A stretch of DNA of 64,000 bases from Desulfobacteraceae bacterium. GTDB taxonomy: Bacteria; Desulfobacterota; Desulfobacteria; Desulfobacterales; Desulfobacteraceae. A program made the position numbers and the translations under genes. Shown here in pieces: positions 1 to 8,824 of this stretch (positions are counted from its first letter, which is position 1; each line of letters starts with the position of its first letter). The notes under the pieces are model-generated. The model was not told the origin of the DNA. It worked only from the letters and a program-made list of their open reading frames with translations, and did not search any database. The stretch is taken from positions 1 through 64,000 of the forward strand of contig QZLA01000384.1 of assembly GCA_004796375.1 (NCBI GenBank), written 5' to 3'.

Positions 1-182
1 GCCCGAGACTGTACATTGCCTGCGGTGTATCCGGGGCAGTACAGCACTTTGCCGGGATGAAAACCTCCAAGGTGATCGTGGCCATCAACGAGGACAAGGA
101 TGCCCCGATCTTTTCCAAATGCGATTACGGCATTGTGGGGGACATCTTTGAGGTGGTCCCGAAGCTAACGGAGAAACTATAG
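1..182 (+). CDS. etfA: Electron transfer flavoprotein alpha subunit, C-terminal end (partial)
   Basis: Only the last 59 residues are inside the window; the reading frame is open from base 3 to the TAG at 180-182. The visible part has the FAD-binding C-terminal pattern of ETF alpha: a [16 protein letters not shown] block followed by IVAIN, APIF and YGIVGD. ETF passes electrons from acyl-CoA and other flavin dehydrogenases into the quinone pool or bifurcating complexes in the cytoplasm. The 5' end and the usual upstream etfB lie outside the window. A rho-independent terminator follows directly. Confidence 0.9.
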   Translation, partial: PRLYIACGVSGAVQHFAGMKTSKVIVAINEDKDAPIFSKCDYGIVGDIFEVVPKLTEKL

Positions 183-195
183 CAGATATACAAAT

Positions 196-236
196 CGCCC
201 GGCTGAGTCCATGACTTAACCGGGCGTTGTTTTTTT
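196..236 (+). terminator. Rho-independent terminator after etfA
   Basis: A CGCCCGG arm (196-202) pairs with CCGGGCG (220-226). The inner bases can extend the stem with one wobble pair. A T-rich run (227-236) follows at once. It sits 14 bases past the etfA stop and separates it from the BCCT transporter. Confidence 0.85.
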
Positions 237-305
237 GGGGGCAAGAGTGCCGCACTCACCGTGTGGCCATACGCAAATGTATCACACTTATAAAAGGAGA
301 AGTTT

Positions 306-1892
306 ATGAGCGACAGGTTTGATACCGATTACAAAGTCGGGCAGGATAATATTGAAAAATGGGGGATGGATATGCACAATCCCGTGTTTTTCGTCTCTGC
401 GGCCTTGGTAATCGTGTTCATTGTACTGACACTGATCAATCCGGTGGGGGCAAAGAAGGTCTTTGATGCGTCCAAATCCTGGACCATTCAGAATTTTGAC
501 TGGTTTTTCATGATTTCAGGGAACATTTTTGTGCTGTTCTGCATACTGGTTGCGGTACTGCCAGTGGGAAAGATTCGCCTGGGTGGTCCGGATTCAACCC
601 CGGATTTTACCAGATTATCCTGGTTTGCCATGCTGTTTGCGGCCGGGATGGGTATCGGCCTGATGTTCTGGAGTGTTGCCGAGCCTGTGGCCTACTATAC
701 GGATTGGTGGGGTACACCGCTGAATGTGACCCCCAAAACACCGGAAGCGGCACGGGCGGCCATGGGCGCAACCATGTTCCACTGGGGACTTCATCCCTGG
801 GCGATTTATGCGGTTACGGCCCTGGCCCTGGCCTTTTTTACCTTCAATAAAGGGCTGCCGTTGACCATCCGATCCACTTTTTTCCCTCTGCTGAAAGATA
901 AAGCCTGGGGATGGCCCGGCCATATCATCGATACCATTTCCGTTTTGGCAACGATTTTCGGACTGGCCACCTCTCTTGGATTTGGTGCCCAGCAGGCGGC
1001 ATCCGGACTGAATTTTCTGTTTGGTATCGAGAGCACCATCGGACTCCAGGTGACCATCATTACATGCGTGACCGGGGTGGCCGTTATTTCGGTCGTTCGG
1101 GGGCTTGAGGGCGGTGTAAAGGTGCTGAGTAACTTCAACATGGCCCTGGCCGTCCTTCTGCTGATCTTCATTATTCTGGCCGGGTCATTTACCCACTTTT
1201 TTACCGGGCTGTTTAAAACCACCTGGGCCTATGTTGAATACATCCTGCCCCTGAGTAACTGGATTGACCGGGCGGATGAAAAATTCTACAAGGGATGGAC
1301 CGTGTTCTACTGGGCATGGTGGATCTCCTGGGCACCTTTTGTCGGCATGTTTATCGCCCGTATCTCCAAAGGACGCACGGTACGTGAATTCATGATGGCA
1401 GTACTTCTGGTTCCCACACTGCTGACCCTGATCTGGATGCAGGCGTTTGGCGGAAATGCATTACTCCAGATCCAGGAAGGTGTCGGTGCCTTGGCCGCTA
1501 AAGGGTTAGGTCAGGTTCCGCTGGCCACGTTCCAGATGCTGGAGAACCTGCCCATGGCACAAATTACCTCCTTTTTCGGGATCGTGCTGGTTCTGGTATT
1601 CTTCATTACCTCCTCTGACTCCGGCTCATTAGTGGTTGACTCCATCACCGCCGGTGGTAAGCTAGATGCCCCTGTCACCCAGAGGATCTTCTGGGCCGTC
1701 ATGGAAGGGCTGATTGCTGCCTGCCTGCTGGTCGGCGGTGGTGCGGATGCCTTGGGAGCCATCCAGGCCATTGCGATTTCGGTCGGCCTGCCGTTTACCG
1801 TGATCATGGTGGTCATGGTGATCAGTATCTACATGGGGTTGAACCATGAAAGAAAATACGGCTACCGCAATCTCAACCAGACCGGTATCTGA
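306..1892 (+). CDS. BCCT family betaine/choline/carnitine-type transporter
   Basis: This 528-residue inner-membrane protein is the usual length for the BCCT family, which imports quaternary ammonium or sulfonium solutes such as glycine betaine, choline, carnitine or DMSP with Na+ or H+, for osmoprotection or as substrate. Visible marks are about twelve hydrophobic segments, the glycine-rich GMGIGLM stretch (114-120) of the substrate/ion site, the family signature GWTVFYWAWW (330-339) and a SSDSGSLVVD helix near residue 435. An AAAGGAG ribosome site lies just before the ATG. It stands alone after the etfA terminator, with an EamA permease 23 bases downstream. The substrate cannot be read from sequence; a trimethylamine-type donor would suit an anaerobe but that is inference. 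Confidence 0.93.
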   Translation: MSDRFDTDYKVGQDNIEKWGMDMHNPVFFVSAALVIVFIVLTLINPVGAKKVFDASKSWTIQNFDWFFMISGNIFVLFCILVAVLPVGKIRLGGPDSTPDFTRLSWFAMLFAAGMGIGLMFWSVAEPVAYYTDWWGTPLNVTPKTPEAARAAMGATMFHWGLHPWAIYAVTALALAFFTFNKGLPLTIRSTFFPLLKDKAWGWPGHIIDTISVLATIFGLATSLGFGAQQAASGLNFLFGIESTIGLQVTIITCVTGVAVISVVRGLEGGVKVLSNFNMALAVLLLIFIILAGSFTHFFTGLFKTTWAYVEYILPLSNWIDRADEKFYKGWTVFYWAWWISWAPFVGMFIARISKGRTVREFMMAVLLVPTLLTLIWMQAFGGNALLQIQEGVGALAAKGLGQVPLATFQMLENLPMAQITSFFGIVLVLVFFITSSDSGSLVVDSITAGGKLDAPVTQRIFWAVMEGLIAACLLVGGGADALGAIQAIAISVGLPFTVIMVVMVISIYMGLNHERKYGYRNLNQTGI

Positions 1893-1915
1893 GAAACCGG
1901 TTTAAGGATGATGGA

Positions 1916-2833
1916 TTGAACCCTAACCTCATCGGATTTTCAGCGGTGTTTGCCGCTGCTGCAGCCTGGGGCATGTCAGGCATATTTGTGACCTATATTG
2001 TCGATGCCTCAGGCTGCTCTTCTGTTTCCCTTGCATTCTGGAGAGACCTGACCACGTGTATTGTGCTGTTGTTGTGGTCGGCTCTTCGCCGCCGGCACCA
2101 ACTGTCCATACAGAAATCGGACTGGATCTGGTTTATTCTCATGGGCGTGTGCCTGGGATTATTTCATATTTTCTACAATCAGAGCGTACTGTTGAACGGA
2201 GCCTCGGTGACCACGGTAGAGCAGGCGGCCATGCCGGCTTTTGTGACCCTTGCCGCCCTGTATCTTTGGAAAGAGCCTCTGGGGCGGGCCAAACCCTTTT
2301 CCATCATTGTAATTTTTGTGGGTACCCTCCTGGCATCCGGCGTGAATCCATCAGATATGAAAAGTGGGATGAGCGGTCTGGCGGTCGGTCTGACTGTGCC
2401 GGTATTTTATGCCGGGTGGACGATCTGCGGAAAACAGATCGTGTCCCGTTACGGACCGGTATATTCCTTGGGGGTTGCATTTGGTATCGCATCCATGGTC
2501 CTGTTGTTCCTGCAACCCTTCACAAAACAGCCGAGCGGGCTGAGCATGGTGTTTTTTCTGTCTTTTACCGGTTTGATCGGACTCTCTACAGTAGGGGCGT
2601 TTACCCTTTACATGGCGGGTCTCAAGCATATCCAAGCCGGTATTGCCAGCATCATTGTGATGTCGGAAATCCTCTTTGCAGGGTGCTATGCCTGGTTCCT
2701 GTTAGGCGAGCGGTTCAGCAGCGTTCAGCTGGCAGGCGCTATTCTGGTCATGCTGGGCGTGGGCTGGCTCTCCTGGTATCAGGGTTTGAATAAAAAGCCG
2801 GAAGTCGCGTCGAATCCTAAATTCTCTTCCTGA
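1916..2833 (+). CDS. EamA/DMT family permease
   Basis: A 305-residue membrane protein with ten hydrophobic segments arranged as two EamA repeats (about 7-145 and 160-290), the pattern of the drug/metabolite transporter superfamily. Typical pieces are the AAAAWGMSGIFV opening, VEQAAMPAFVTLAALYLWKE at the end of the first repeat and ASIIVMSEILFAGCYAWFLLGE in the second. The start is TTG, preceded by AAGGA; the nearby ATGs run into a stop after one or two codons. It follows the BCCT gene by 23 bases and may be co-transcribed. Such permeases usually export amino acids or small metabolites; the substrate here is unknown. Confidence 0.88.
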   Translation: MNPNLIGFSAVFAAAAAWGMSGIFVTYIVDASGCSSVSLAFWRDLTTCIVLLLWSALRRRHQLSIQKSDWIWFILMGVCLGLFHIFYNQSVLLNGASVTTVEQAAMPAFVTLAALYLWKEPLGRAKPFSIIVIFVGTLLASGVNPSDMKSGMSGLAVGLTVPVFYAGWTICGKQIVSRYGPVYSLGVAFGIASMVLLFLQPFTKQPSGLSMVFFLSFTGLIGLSTVGAFTLYMAGLKHIQAGIASIIVMSEILFAGCYAWFLLGERFSSVQLAGAILVMLGVGWLSWYQGLNKKPEVASNPKFSS

Positions 2834-2844
2834 CAGCCCTTTCC

Positions 2845-3420
2845 TTATTTCGGGCTGAATCCCCCGTTCTGGCCACGGTTGTGCTGCCGAGCATATTCAT
2901 ACATGGTGATGGAGGCCGCTATACTCACATTCAGGCTCTCGGTCCGCCCGTACTGAGGGATGGTCAGCGGCCGGATATCCGGGTACAGGCTGGGGTCAAA
3001 ACTCAACCCAAACTCTTCGTGGCCAAAAATGAATGCCGATCTTTCAGGCAATTGGATGTCACAGATCATCTCTCCTTTGTCCGGTTCCAGTACAAACGGG
3101 GTATACCCCTGGTTGACAAGATAGGTATAACACTGGAAAAAATTCCTGTGAAACATGGCCGGTACCCATTTGAACGCACCCATGCCCGGTGCGGGATCAA
3201 AAAAATCGATCCCCACCAGGTGAACCTGGTGAACACTGAAGACATCCGCGCTTCTGAATATTTTTCCGATGTTGAACGTGGGTTTCAGGTGATCCAGGAC
3301 AATCATGCACTGGTGAATACCCGGGGTGGATAAGAGATTTTTGTTCTTTTCCCGTCTGAAACGCTTTTCAGCCAGATCCCGTTCTGCTTTCATCATCTGT
3401 CTGACCTTGTGGCCCGGCAT
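2845..3420 (-). CDS. SpoU/TrmH-type RNA 2'-O-methyltransferase
   Basis: A 191-residue SPOUT-class methylase. The three SpoU motifs are present: NIGKIFRSAD near residue 51, FIFGHEEFGL near residue 131, and SLNVSIAASITMYEY near residue 163. These form the knotted S-adenosylmethionine site that methylates the 2'-OH of tRNA or rRNA. The N-terminal tail is basic and lacks the L30e-like RNA-binding domain of larger relatives, as in TrmL-like short members; the exact RNA target is unclear. It is transcribed divergently from the phosphate operon, with a 14-base palindrome in between. Confidence 0.85.
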   Translation of the reverse strand: MPGHKVRQMMKAERDLAEKRFRREKNKNLLSTPGIHQCMIVLDHLKPTFNIGKIFRSADVFSVHQVHLVGIDFFDPAPGMGAFKWVPAMFHRNFFQCYTYLVNQGYTPFVLEPDKGEMICDIQLPERSAFIFGHEEFGLSFDPSLYPDIRPLTIPQYGRTESLNVSIAASITMYEYARQHNRGQNGGFSPK

Positions 3421-3434
3421 CCTTTACTCCCTGT

Positions 3435-3448
3435 GTTGCAATTGCAAC
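3435..3448. promoter_or_regulatory. Perfect 14-base palindrome in a divergent promoter region
   Basis: GTTGCAATTGCAAC reads the same on both strands. It lies 15 bases from the SpoU-type gene start and about 120 bases upstream of the thiamine-binding protein/phosphate operon. Its shape suits a site for a symmetric dimeric regulator. The regulator is not identified. Confidence 0.4.
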
Positions 3449-3567
3449 GCCCATATACTAGTTTTGTGTGAGTTTGTAAAGTGTCCGAAAATACGTCTTC
3501 AACTTGAAAGGCGGGCCCAAAGCAGGTAATATGGATGTTTTAGGCTAAACTCAAAGGAGCATGTGTA

Positions 3568-3873
3568 ATGAATGTGATCATGGATTTGTGTGTGGTACCC
3601 ATCGGGGTGGGACTGTCTGTATCGAAATATGTGGCCGCCTGTCACAAAATCATAGAAGCCGCGGGCTTGAAGTCAAGTCTTCATGCCTATGGCACCAACA
3701 TCGAAGGAGAATGGGATGCCGTATTTGATGTGGTGAAAAAATGTCACGAAACCATCCATGGGATGGGGGCACCCCGCATTACCACCACCATCAAAGTGGG
3801 TACCCGGAACGATAAGGCCCAAAGCATGGAAGACAAGATCTCCAGCGTGGAGAACAAACTGGCCGACACCTAG
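3568..3873 (+). CDS. MTH1187-family thiamine-binding protein
   Basis: A 101-residue cytoplasmic protein of the MTH1187/YqgV family (DUF77), a ferredoxin-like fold shown in some members to bind thiamine or its pyrimidine part. Matching blocks are the opening VIMDLCVVPIGVG, the HAYGTNIEGEWDAVFDVV middle and TTTIKVGTR near the end. An AAAGGAG ribosome site precedes the ATG. It ends 24 bases before a DUF47 gene, which is coupled to a PiT phosphate permease, so it appears to head a phosphate operon. That pairing is unusual for a thiamine binder and suggests a role linked to phosphate or phosphorylated thiamine, which is inference. Confidence 0.85.
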   Translation: MNVIMDLCVVPIGVGLSVSKYVAACHKIIEAAGLKSSLHAYGTNIEGEWDAVFDVVKKCHETIHGMGAPRITTTIKVGTRNDKAQSMEDKISSVENKLADT

Positions 3874-3897
3874 TCTGCACTGATCCAGGAGTACACC

Positions 3898-4539
3898 ATG
3901 TTTTTTAAAAAGGAAAATCGGGTTGAAGAGCTGATCTACAAATATCTGGATAACCTGGGGATAATCCTGGAGTCCTTCCAGAATGCTGTGATGACCTGTA
4001 TTACAACACCGGCATGCGAGGAATTTGATTTCCTGCAGGACCGGACCCACCGGTTTGAATCCAAGGCAGATGACATTATTGATGAGGTCAATAATTTGAT
4101 GTACGGCAAGGTTCTGATTCCGGATTCCCGTGAGGATATCATGACGTTGCTCAATGCCCTGGATCATATTCCCAACAACCTAGAAAAGGTGCTGTTTGTG
4201 ATCAAGTACCAGCAGGTGGAGATTCCCAAAGGGTTTGAACCCCAGATTACGGACCTGATCCGGATCAGCATGGAGTCCTGTGAGCTGGTCATCAAACAGG
4301 TGGGCCGGTTTCTGAGAAATGAAACCGGGATCCGGGAGATCCTGCATACCATTGATAAAAATGAGAGCCAGTGTGATTACATTGAGTACAGGCTAATAGA
4401 GAGAATTTTCAAATCAGACATGGACCCGTTCATGAAGCTCCAGTTCAAGGAACTGGTGACGTTCATGGGAGATATTTCCGATCATGCCGACCGGGTGTCA
4501 AAACTGGTGAATATCCTCAGCCTGAAACGGAGGGTGTGA
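3898..4539 (+). CDS. DUF47 family phosphate transport accessory protein (PhoU-like)
   Basis: A 213-residue all-helical protein of the DUF47/TIGR00153 family, distantly related to PhoU. These proteins are almost always encoded next to PiT phosphate permeases and are thought to regulate them, probably through bound metal. The helix starting MFFKKENRVEELIYKYL and the later ITDLIRISMESCELVI segment fit the family. Its TGA overlaps the ATG of the downstream PiT gene by one base, so the two are probably translated together. Confidence 0.9.
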   Translation: MFFKKENRVEELIYKYLDNLGIILESFQNAVMTCITTPACEEFDFLQDRTHRFESKADDIIDEVNNLMYGKVLIPDSREDIMTLLNALDHIPNNLEKVLFVIKYQQVEIPKGFEPQITDLIRISMESCELVIKQVGRFLRNETGIREILHTIDKNESQCDYIEYRLIERIFKSDMDPFMKLQFKELVTFMGDISDHADRVSKLVNILSLKRRV

Positions 4540-5480
4540 TGTATTCCCTACTTGGCGGGATTTTTCTGGGGTGGTCCCTGGGTGCCAATGATGCGTCCAA
4601 TATTTTCGGGACTGCCGTCACTTCAAGAATGATCAAGTTCTGGACCGCCGCTTTTCTGGCATCCCTATTTGTGGTGGCCGGTGCCCTGATTTCAGGGCAG
4701 GCCGGGATCGAAACACTCAAAGGGCTGACCTCGTTCAGCCTGAATCAGGCCATTGTGTCATCGGTGGCTGCCGCCCTGACCGTGAGCGTGATGACGGTGC
4801 TGGGTCTTCCCGTATCCACCTCCCAGTCCGTGGTTGGCGCCATATTGGGTATCGGCATCATCAACTCCCAGATCAATACGGCCGGCCTGGGTAAGGTGTT
4901 CCTGTGCTGGGTCACGACACCACTGGGGGGTGCCGTCATCTGCTTTATCCTCTACAAGGTGTTGGCAGCGGTGTACAACGCATTGAAGATCTCGGTGTTC
5001 GGGTCAGATAAGCTGCTGAAGACCGGACTCATTGTTTCAGGGTCCTACGGTGCATACGTCCTTGGTGCCAATAATGTTGCCAATGTGACGGCGGTTTTTG
5101 TGGGGGCAGGCAAGCTCAGTGTTTTCAGTGCAGCATTGATCGGCGGTCTCAGTATCGCATTCGGTATCCTGAGCTATTCACGGCCGGTCATGGAAACCGT
5201 GGGCAAGAAGCTGGTGGCATTGGATCCATTCTCGGCGCTCATGGTATCCCTGTCCGTGGGAATGACGATCCATATCTATACCGTTATCGGTGTGCCGGTG
5301 TCCAGTTCTCAGGCAGTCATCGGCGGGGTATTGGGGATCGGTCTGGTCAAGGGTGCGAATACGGTGAGCACCCAGACCCTGCGAAATATTCTGCTGGGAT
5401 GGTTCTTTACGCCGGTCGTGGCGTGTATAGTGGCCATCCTGATTACCTTCGGATCTTACCTGGAGTATGTGGGACCCTAG
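4539..5480 (+). CDS. PiT family inorganic phosphate permease
   Basis: A 313-residue membrane protein with the two inverted PiT repeats: GANDASNIFGTAV near residue 15 and GANNVANVTAVFVG near residue 180. Each is followed by a VSTSQ or VSSSQ turn that is typical of the family. It imports phosphate with H+ or Na+, or as a metal-phosphate complex. An in-frame GTG one codon earlier is possible, but the ATG overlaps the DUF47 stop and has an ACGGAGG ribosome site. At about 313 residues it is shorter than E. coli PitA and resembles the compact PiT proteins that pair with DUF47. Its 3' end overlaps the convergent DHH gene by four bases. Confidence 0.93.
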   Translation: MYSLLGGIFLGWSLGANDASNIFGTAVTSRMIKFWTAAFLASLFVVAGALISGQAGIETLKGLTSFSLNQAIVSSVAAALTVSVMTVLGLPVSTSQSVVGAILGIGIINSQINTAGLGKVFLCWVTTPLGGAVICFILYKVLAAVYNALKISVFGSDKLLKTGLIVSGSYGAYVLGANNVANVTAVFVGAGKLSVFSAALIGGLSIAFGILSYSRPVMETVGKKLVALDPFSALMVSLSVGMTIHIYTVIGVPVSSSQAVIGGVLGIGLVKGANTVSTQTLRNILLGWFFTPVVACIVAILITFGSYLEYVGP

Positions 5481-6385
5481 ACCGGTTCCTTTTCCGGCGC
5501 ATTGGCCCTAAGGATTTCGAGAATGCGGTCAATGGCCTCAGGGGCACCTGCCGCCTCAAGTGTGCATCCGCCGGCACCATCATGACCGCCGCCGCCGAAC
5601 CTTGATAACAGCTTTCCGATATTTACCCGGCACTGTGAATTGAAAATGCTTTTTCCAATGCTGAGCAGCACATATTTCTTTTCAAGAGATTTATAACGGA
5701 TTTTCATGCTGACCGCGGTCTGAGGGAACATGGAATAGGTTAAAAACCGGTTGCCCGAGGGGACTGTTGCAAGTTCCCTGAAATCGGTAATGGAAATGTG
5801 ACCGTCTATCCTTGTATGGGACTCAAGCGCTGACGCAAAGGTTTTGTTCTGCTCGATGACACGACCGCACCGTTTCTGTACCTCGGGATCGGTCATAACC
5901 GTATCGATATCAGAGGTCCGGAGAAATTCAACCAGTTTATTCCAGTAAGCCTTATCCGAGTTGCCGTGATTCTGAATGGTCATGGAGAGCAGAATGTAAG
6001 GGTGCCGCTCAGGGTAGAGAACCTCTTCTTCTGTCAGGTCAGCCGAATCGATTTTATCCGTATGAAAAATCAGTTCGTCAAAATCCCGGTTCAGAAGGTT
6101 TTTCTGCTTGTAATAGTGATATGCCACGCCGGCTGCGGACGGCGCCACCTCAAAACGCCCGTCAAAATCATTTTTGGGACGGTTGGAGACATGGTGATCA
6201 AACCAGGTGGTACAGCGCGAATCATAGGGCAGATTGGCAATAATGTCGCCGGCTTCTATAGGAGCCGTTCCGGACTGGATATCATTGGGTTCGATCCACA
6301 GGATCGGCAGTTCAGGGCCCATGGCCGCCTGTATCACAACAGCACAGACAATTCCGTCAAAGTCAGGTCGGGTTACAATCCGCAT
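5477..6385 (-). CDS. DHH family phosphoesterase
   Basis: A 302-residue stand-alone DHH/DHHA1 protein. The N-terminal metal site is visible as RPDFDGIVCA (6-15) and the name-giving WFDHHVSN near residue 61. The C-terminal DHHA1 domain ends in FGGGGHDGAGGCT near residue 270. Relatives hydrolyse short oligoribonucleotides, pAp, cyclic dinucleotides or polyphosphate in the cytoplasm; nothing here decides among these. It overlaps the phosphate permease end by four bases, which suggests but does not prove a phosphate-related role. Confidence 0.85.
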   Translation of the reverse strand: MRIVTRPDFDGIVCAVVIQAAMGPELPILWIEPNDIQSGTAPIEAGDIIANLPYDSRCTTWFDHHVSNRPKNDFDGRFEVAPSAAGVAYHYYKQKNLLNRDFDELIFHTDKIDSADLTEEEVLYPERHPYILLSMTIQNHGNSDKAYWNKLVEFLRTSDIDTVMTDPEVQKRCGRVIEQNKTFASALESHTRIDGHISITDFRELATVPSGNRFLTYSMFPQTAVSMKIRYKSLEKKYVLLSIGKSIFNSQCRVNIGKLLSRFGGGGHDGAGGCTLEAAGAPEAIDRILEILRANAPEKEPV

Positions 6386-6502
6386 GGTTCTTTCCTTTCA
6401 TATTTTCTGCAAGGTAACCCCTCAGGCCAGATTGTCAATAGAGGGGTTGGCTGCAGCCGGCCGGCAATATGGGGGATCTGGTTCACTTGTCAGGGCAGCG
6501 GG

Positions 6503-7750
6503 TTACCCTGAGGGCGGTGACTTGAGAAAGACGGTCATGCCTGCAGCCGTTGCGGTGAGCAGGGCACACAGCCAGAAGGCCATGCTGAATGTCCCGGTGA
6601 TGTCGGCGAGGTAACCGGCCACGGCAGGCCCTGAAATCTGGCCGGCCCCGAAAAAAAGTGTGATAAATCCAAATGATTTGACGGCCTGTTCAGGGCCGGC
6701 ATAATCCCCGACCGCGGCTGACATGATGGTGGGAATGCTCCATACGGCCAGTCCGAAAATCGTGATGGAGATATACAGGAACAGGTTGGCCAGTTCTGCT
6801 GCCACCAGGATGTAGGATATGGTAAACAATCCATAGACCAAAATGATGCCGGTTTTTCGTCCAAGCTTGTCAGAGAGCCCGCCGAACAGCGGACCGGAAA
6901 AGATGGACAATGCGCCTACCACCGCCCAGAAGTTGCCGGCCGTATTCTCTCCAAAACCGCGTTCATTAACCATGGTGGTCACGATAAAGGTGGCATATAC
7001 CACGTAGGTGGCCCCAAAAAGTGAATAGATGGTGCCCAGGTGGATCATGGTCCGTCTCAATGAGGATCCTTCATTATGGGATATTGGCTGTGATTCAGCG
7101 GTATTTGCTGGCGGGGTCCCCAAGGGTGTCAGGTTTTTTTGGGCCGGATCGTTTCGCAGAAAAATGGCGGCCAGCCCTGCGATCAAAAGGGCCATCACGC
7201 CGATGGACAACCATCCGGCCCGCCATCCGGCGGCACCCATCGAACTGTTCAGCCATGGGATAAAAAAACCGGTGAAAACAATGGCAATGCCATTTCCGGA
7301 TAGCATGGTACCAGCGGCCCGGCCCCGGTTGCTTTTCAGAAACCAGTGGGATACCAGGCCCATCATGGGAACGTTGGCCAGTCCGGATCCGATGCCGGTG
7401 GCAAAGTACAGCAGGATAATCTGGTAAAACGTCATGGCCTTGCTGATCAGGGCCATGGACCCGCCAACCAGGATCAGGCCGGCCGTAATGGTCCGGCGTG
7501 CGCCAATGGACCGGGCAATCATTCCGGCAAGCAGTACGGAGATCATGTATCCGACAAAGTTTCCCGTGCCGATCAGGCCCATCTGGGAGTAGCTGAGATT
7601 CAGGGAGCTTCCCATGGAGGGCAGCAGCATCCCTAAAGAAAAACGTCCCAGCCCCAGGCAGGCAAACAGGACCGCTGTTCCGGTCAGTGCGATAACCCAG
7701 GCGTAATGCAGTGTTGCCTGTTCCGGTGACTTCAGCCGGTTATCCCTCAT
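6503..7750 (-). CDS. MFS transporter, YbfB/YjiJ or oxalate-antiporter-like
   Basis: A 415-residue twelve-segment major facilitator. Family marks are the GLGRFSLGMLLPSM first helix, the loop 2-3 motif MIARSIGARRTITAG near residue 75 and the matching second-half loop GGLSDKLGRKTG near residue 305. The substrate is unknown. It lies 79 bases downstream of the TrmB-type regulator on the same strand, so the two may share a transcript. That would place it in one regulatory unit with the divergent amino-acid decarboxylase, fitting an exporter or precursor/product exchanger, which is inference. Confidence 0.88.
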   Translation of the reverse strand: MRDNRLKSPEQATLHYAWVIALTGTAVLFACLGLGRFSLGMLLPSMGSSLNLSYSQMGLIGTGNFVGYMISVLLAGMIARSIGARRTITAGLILVGGSMALISKAMTFYQIILLYFATGIGSGLANVPMMGLVSHWFLKSNRGRAAGTMLSGNGIAIVFTGFFIPWLNSSMGAAGWRAGWLSIGVMALLIAGLAAIFLRNDPAQKNLTPLGTPPANTAESQPISHNEGSSLRRTMIHLGTIYSLFGATYVVYATFIVTTMVNERGFGENTAGNFWAVVGALSIFSGPLFGGLSDKLGRKTGIILVYGLFTISYILVAAELANLFLYISITIFGLAVWSIPTIMSAAVGDYAGPEQAVKSFGFITLFFGAGQISGPAVAGYLADITGTFSMAFWLCALLTATAAGMTVFLKSPPSG

Positions 7751-7829
7751 TTTTCCCCCTTTCGAACTTTTCAGATGCTATCCTGAAAAATCATGTGACA
7801 CATTAAAAAAGACCTACTCCCCAACGCAC

Positions 7830-8678
7830 CTATTCCAGGTCTTTGTAGGTGTCAAAGCGTTCATCCGTATAGTTAAAATAGTGCTTCTGCACACGGTCTG
7901 AAAACGCTTCAAACCGTTCGTAGTCATCCCTGGGCAGAGACTTGGAATACAGGTTGACCACCAGGTCATGGGCGATATAATCCTCAGAGATCTCAATGAA
8001 GCCCTCATCCCGGGTCCAGGTCACCTTACTGTTCTCTTTTCGTGATACAACACCTGAGATGGCGTGGGTCGAGTCGATGATGACAGACATGAACCTTTCT
8101 TTTTTTTCAGCAACATACCGCTTCATCCGCCTGTGGGACACCAGATCTTCAAAGGAATTGTCAGAGCCGAAATAGATCCCCCGAAGGATAACACCGCGGG
8201 CGATTGCCCGGGACAGTTCGCTTCTCAGGTCAATCAACTCCTCTTCCCATATGGAAACGGCAATTCGGGTTTTTGCCTTGCGGATCAGCACCCTTAAAAA
8301 ATCAATAATCTCCTGCCGTCCCCTGATCACCACCAGTTTGCTGTCCTGTTTTTTGCCCTGGTAGATCTGCTTTGAAAACTTCGAAATGTTGGCAAAAACC
8401 CCTTCAAACTGTGTTCTGGTTTTCTGGATAAAAATATCGGGTTCAATTGGATAGTATAGCCTGTTTTTGTTTTCCTCCTGGGCAAACACCATCTGCTTGG
8501 ATACGAGATTATCCAGTACATCGTATATCCTTGACCTGGGGATACCGGAATTTTTGGCCAGCGTATAACCGGTCAGGGGAAAATTTTCCAGCAGGTTTAA
8601 ATAGGCTTTGCACTCATACTCTGAAAACCCGAGCTGTTTCATGTCGTTCATGATTAAAAACTGATAATCCATAATCAT
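7830..8678 (-). CDS. TrmB-type transcriptional regulator
   Basis: A 282-residue regulator with an N-terminal winged helix (LGFSEYECKAYLNLL through IPRSRIYDVLDNLVSKQ) and the phospholipase-D-like C-terminal sensor domain of the TrmB family (from VVIRGRQEIIDFLRVLI on). Members bind sugars or other small ligands and repress or activate nearby genes. The frame opens earlier, at 8732, but that would run through a strong promoter (TTGACA 8727-8732, TATAGT 8704-8709). I therefore place the start at ATG 8678, with an AAGAG before it; ATG 8672 is also possible. It is divergent from a PLP decarboxylase and both promoters share a GTCGCTACT motif, so self- and target regulation are likely. Confidence 0.85.
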   Translation of the reverse strand: MIMDYQFLIMNDMKQLGFSEYECKAYLNLLENFPLTGYTLAKNSGIPRSRIYDVLDNLVSKQMVFAQEENKNRLYYPIEPDIFIQKTRTQFEGVFANISKFSKQIYQGKKQDSKLVVIRGRQEIIDFLRVLIRKAKTRIAVSIWEEELIDLRSELSRAIARGVILRGIYFGSDNSFEDLVSHRRMKRYVAEKKERFMSVIIDSTHAISGVVSRKENSKVTWTRDEGFIEISEDYIAHDLVVNLYSKSLPRDDYERFEAFSDRVQKHYFNYTDERFDTYKDLE

Positions 8679-8703
8679 CTCTTGGATAAGGTTGAATATA
8701 GAC

Positions 8704-8732
8704 ACTATATCAGTAGCGACTATTTGTGTCAA
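8704..8732 (-). promoter_or_regulatory. Promoter of the TrmB-type regulator with internal operator
   Basis: On the minus strand TTGACA (8727-8732), a 17-base spacer and TATAGT (8704-8709) form a near-consensus sigma-70 promoter. The spacer holds GTCGCTACT (8712-8720). The promoter makes the upstream alternative start at 8732 impossible for this transcript and predicts a leader of about 20 bases. Confidence 0.75.
8712..8720 (-). promoter_or_regulatory. Putative operator, copy 1 (GTCGCTACT)
   Basis: This nine-base motif lies between -35 and -10 of the regulator promoter. The identical motif sits between -35 and -10 of the opposing decarboxylase promoter. A protein bound here would block RNA polymerase. 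The TrmB-type regulator is the obvious candidate. Confidence 0.6.
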
Positions 8733-8824
8733 TGAAGGGAAATCGATATTGCAATGAAAATATATTATTGAATTTAAAACACTTTTTAATTAATTTTCAA
8801 GGACAATTTCGAGTAGGTTATTTC

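Noticed and set aside
3449-3567. Thiamine pyrophosphate riboswitch before the thiamine-binding gene
   Set aside because: The conserved TPP-riboswitch core is not visible and the leader is too short for it.
8679-8732. Eighteen-codon N-terminal extension of the TrmB-type regulator
   Set aside because: It would begin inside the -35 box of a strong promoter for this gene, so it cannot be in that transcript.
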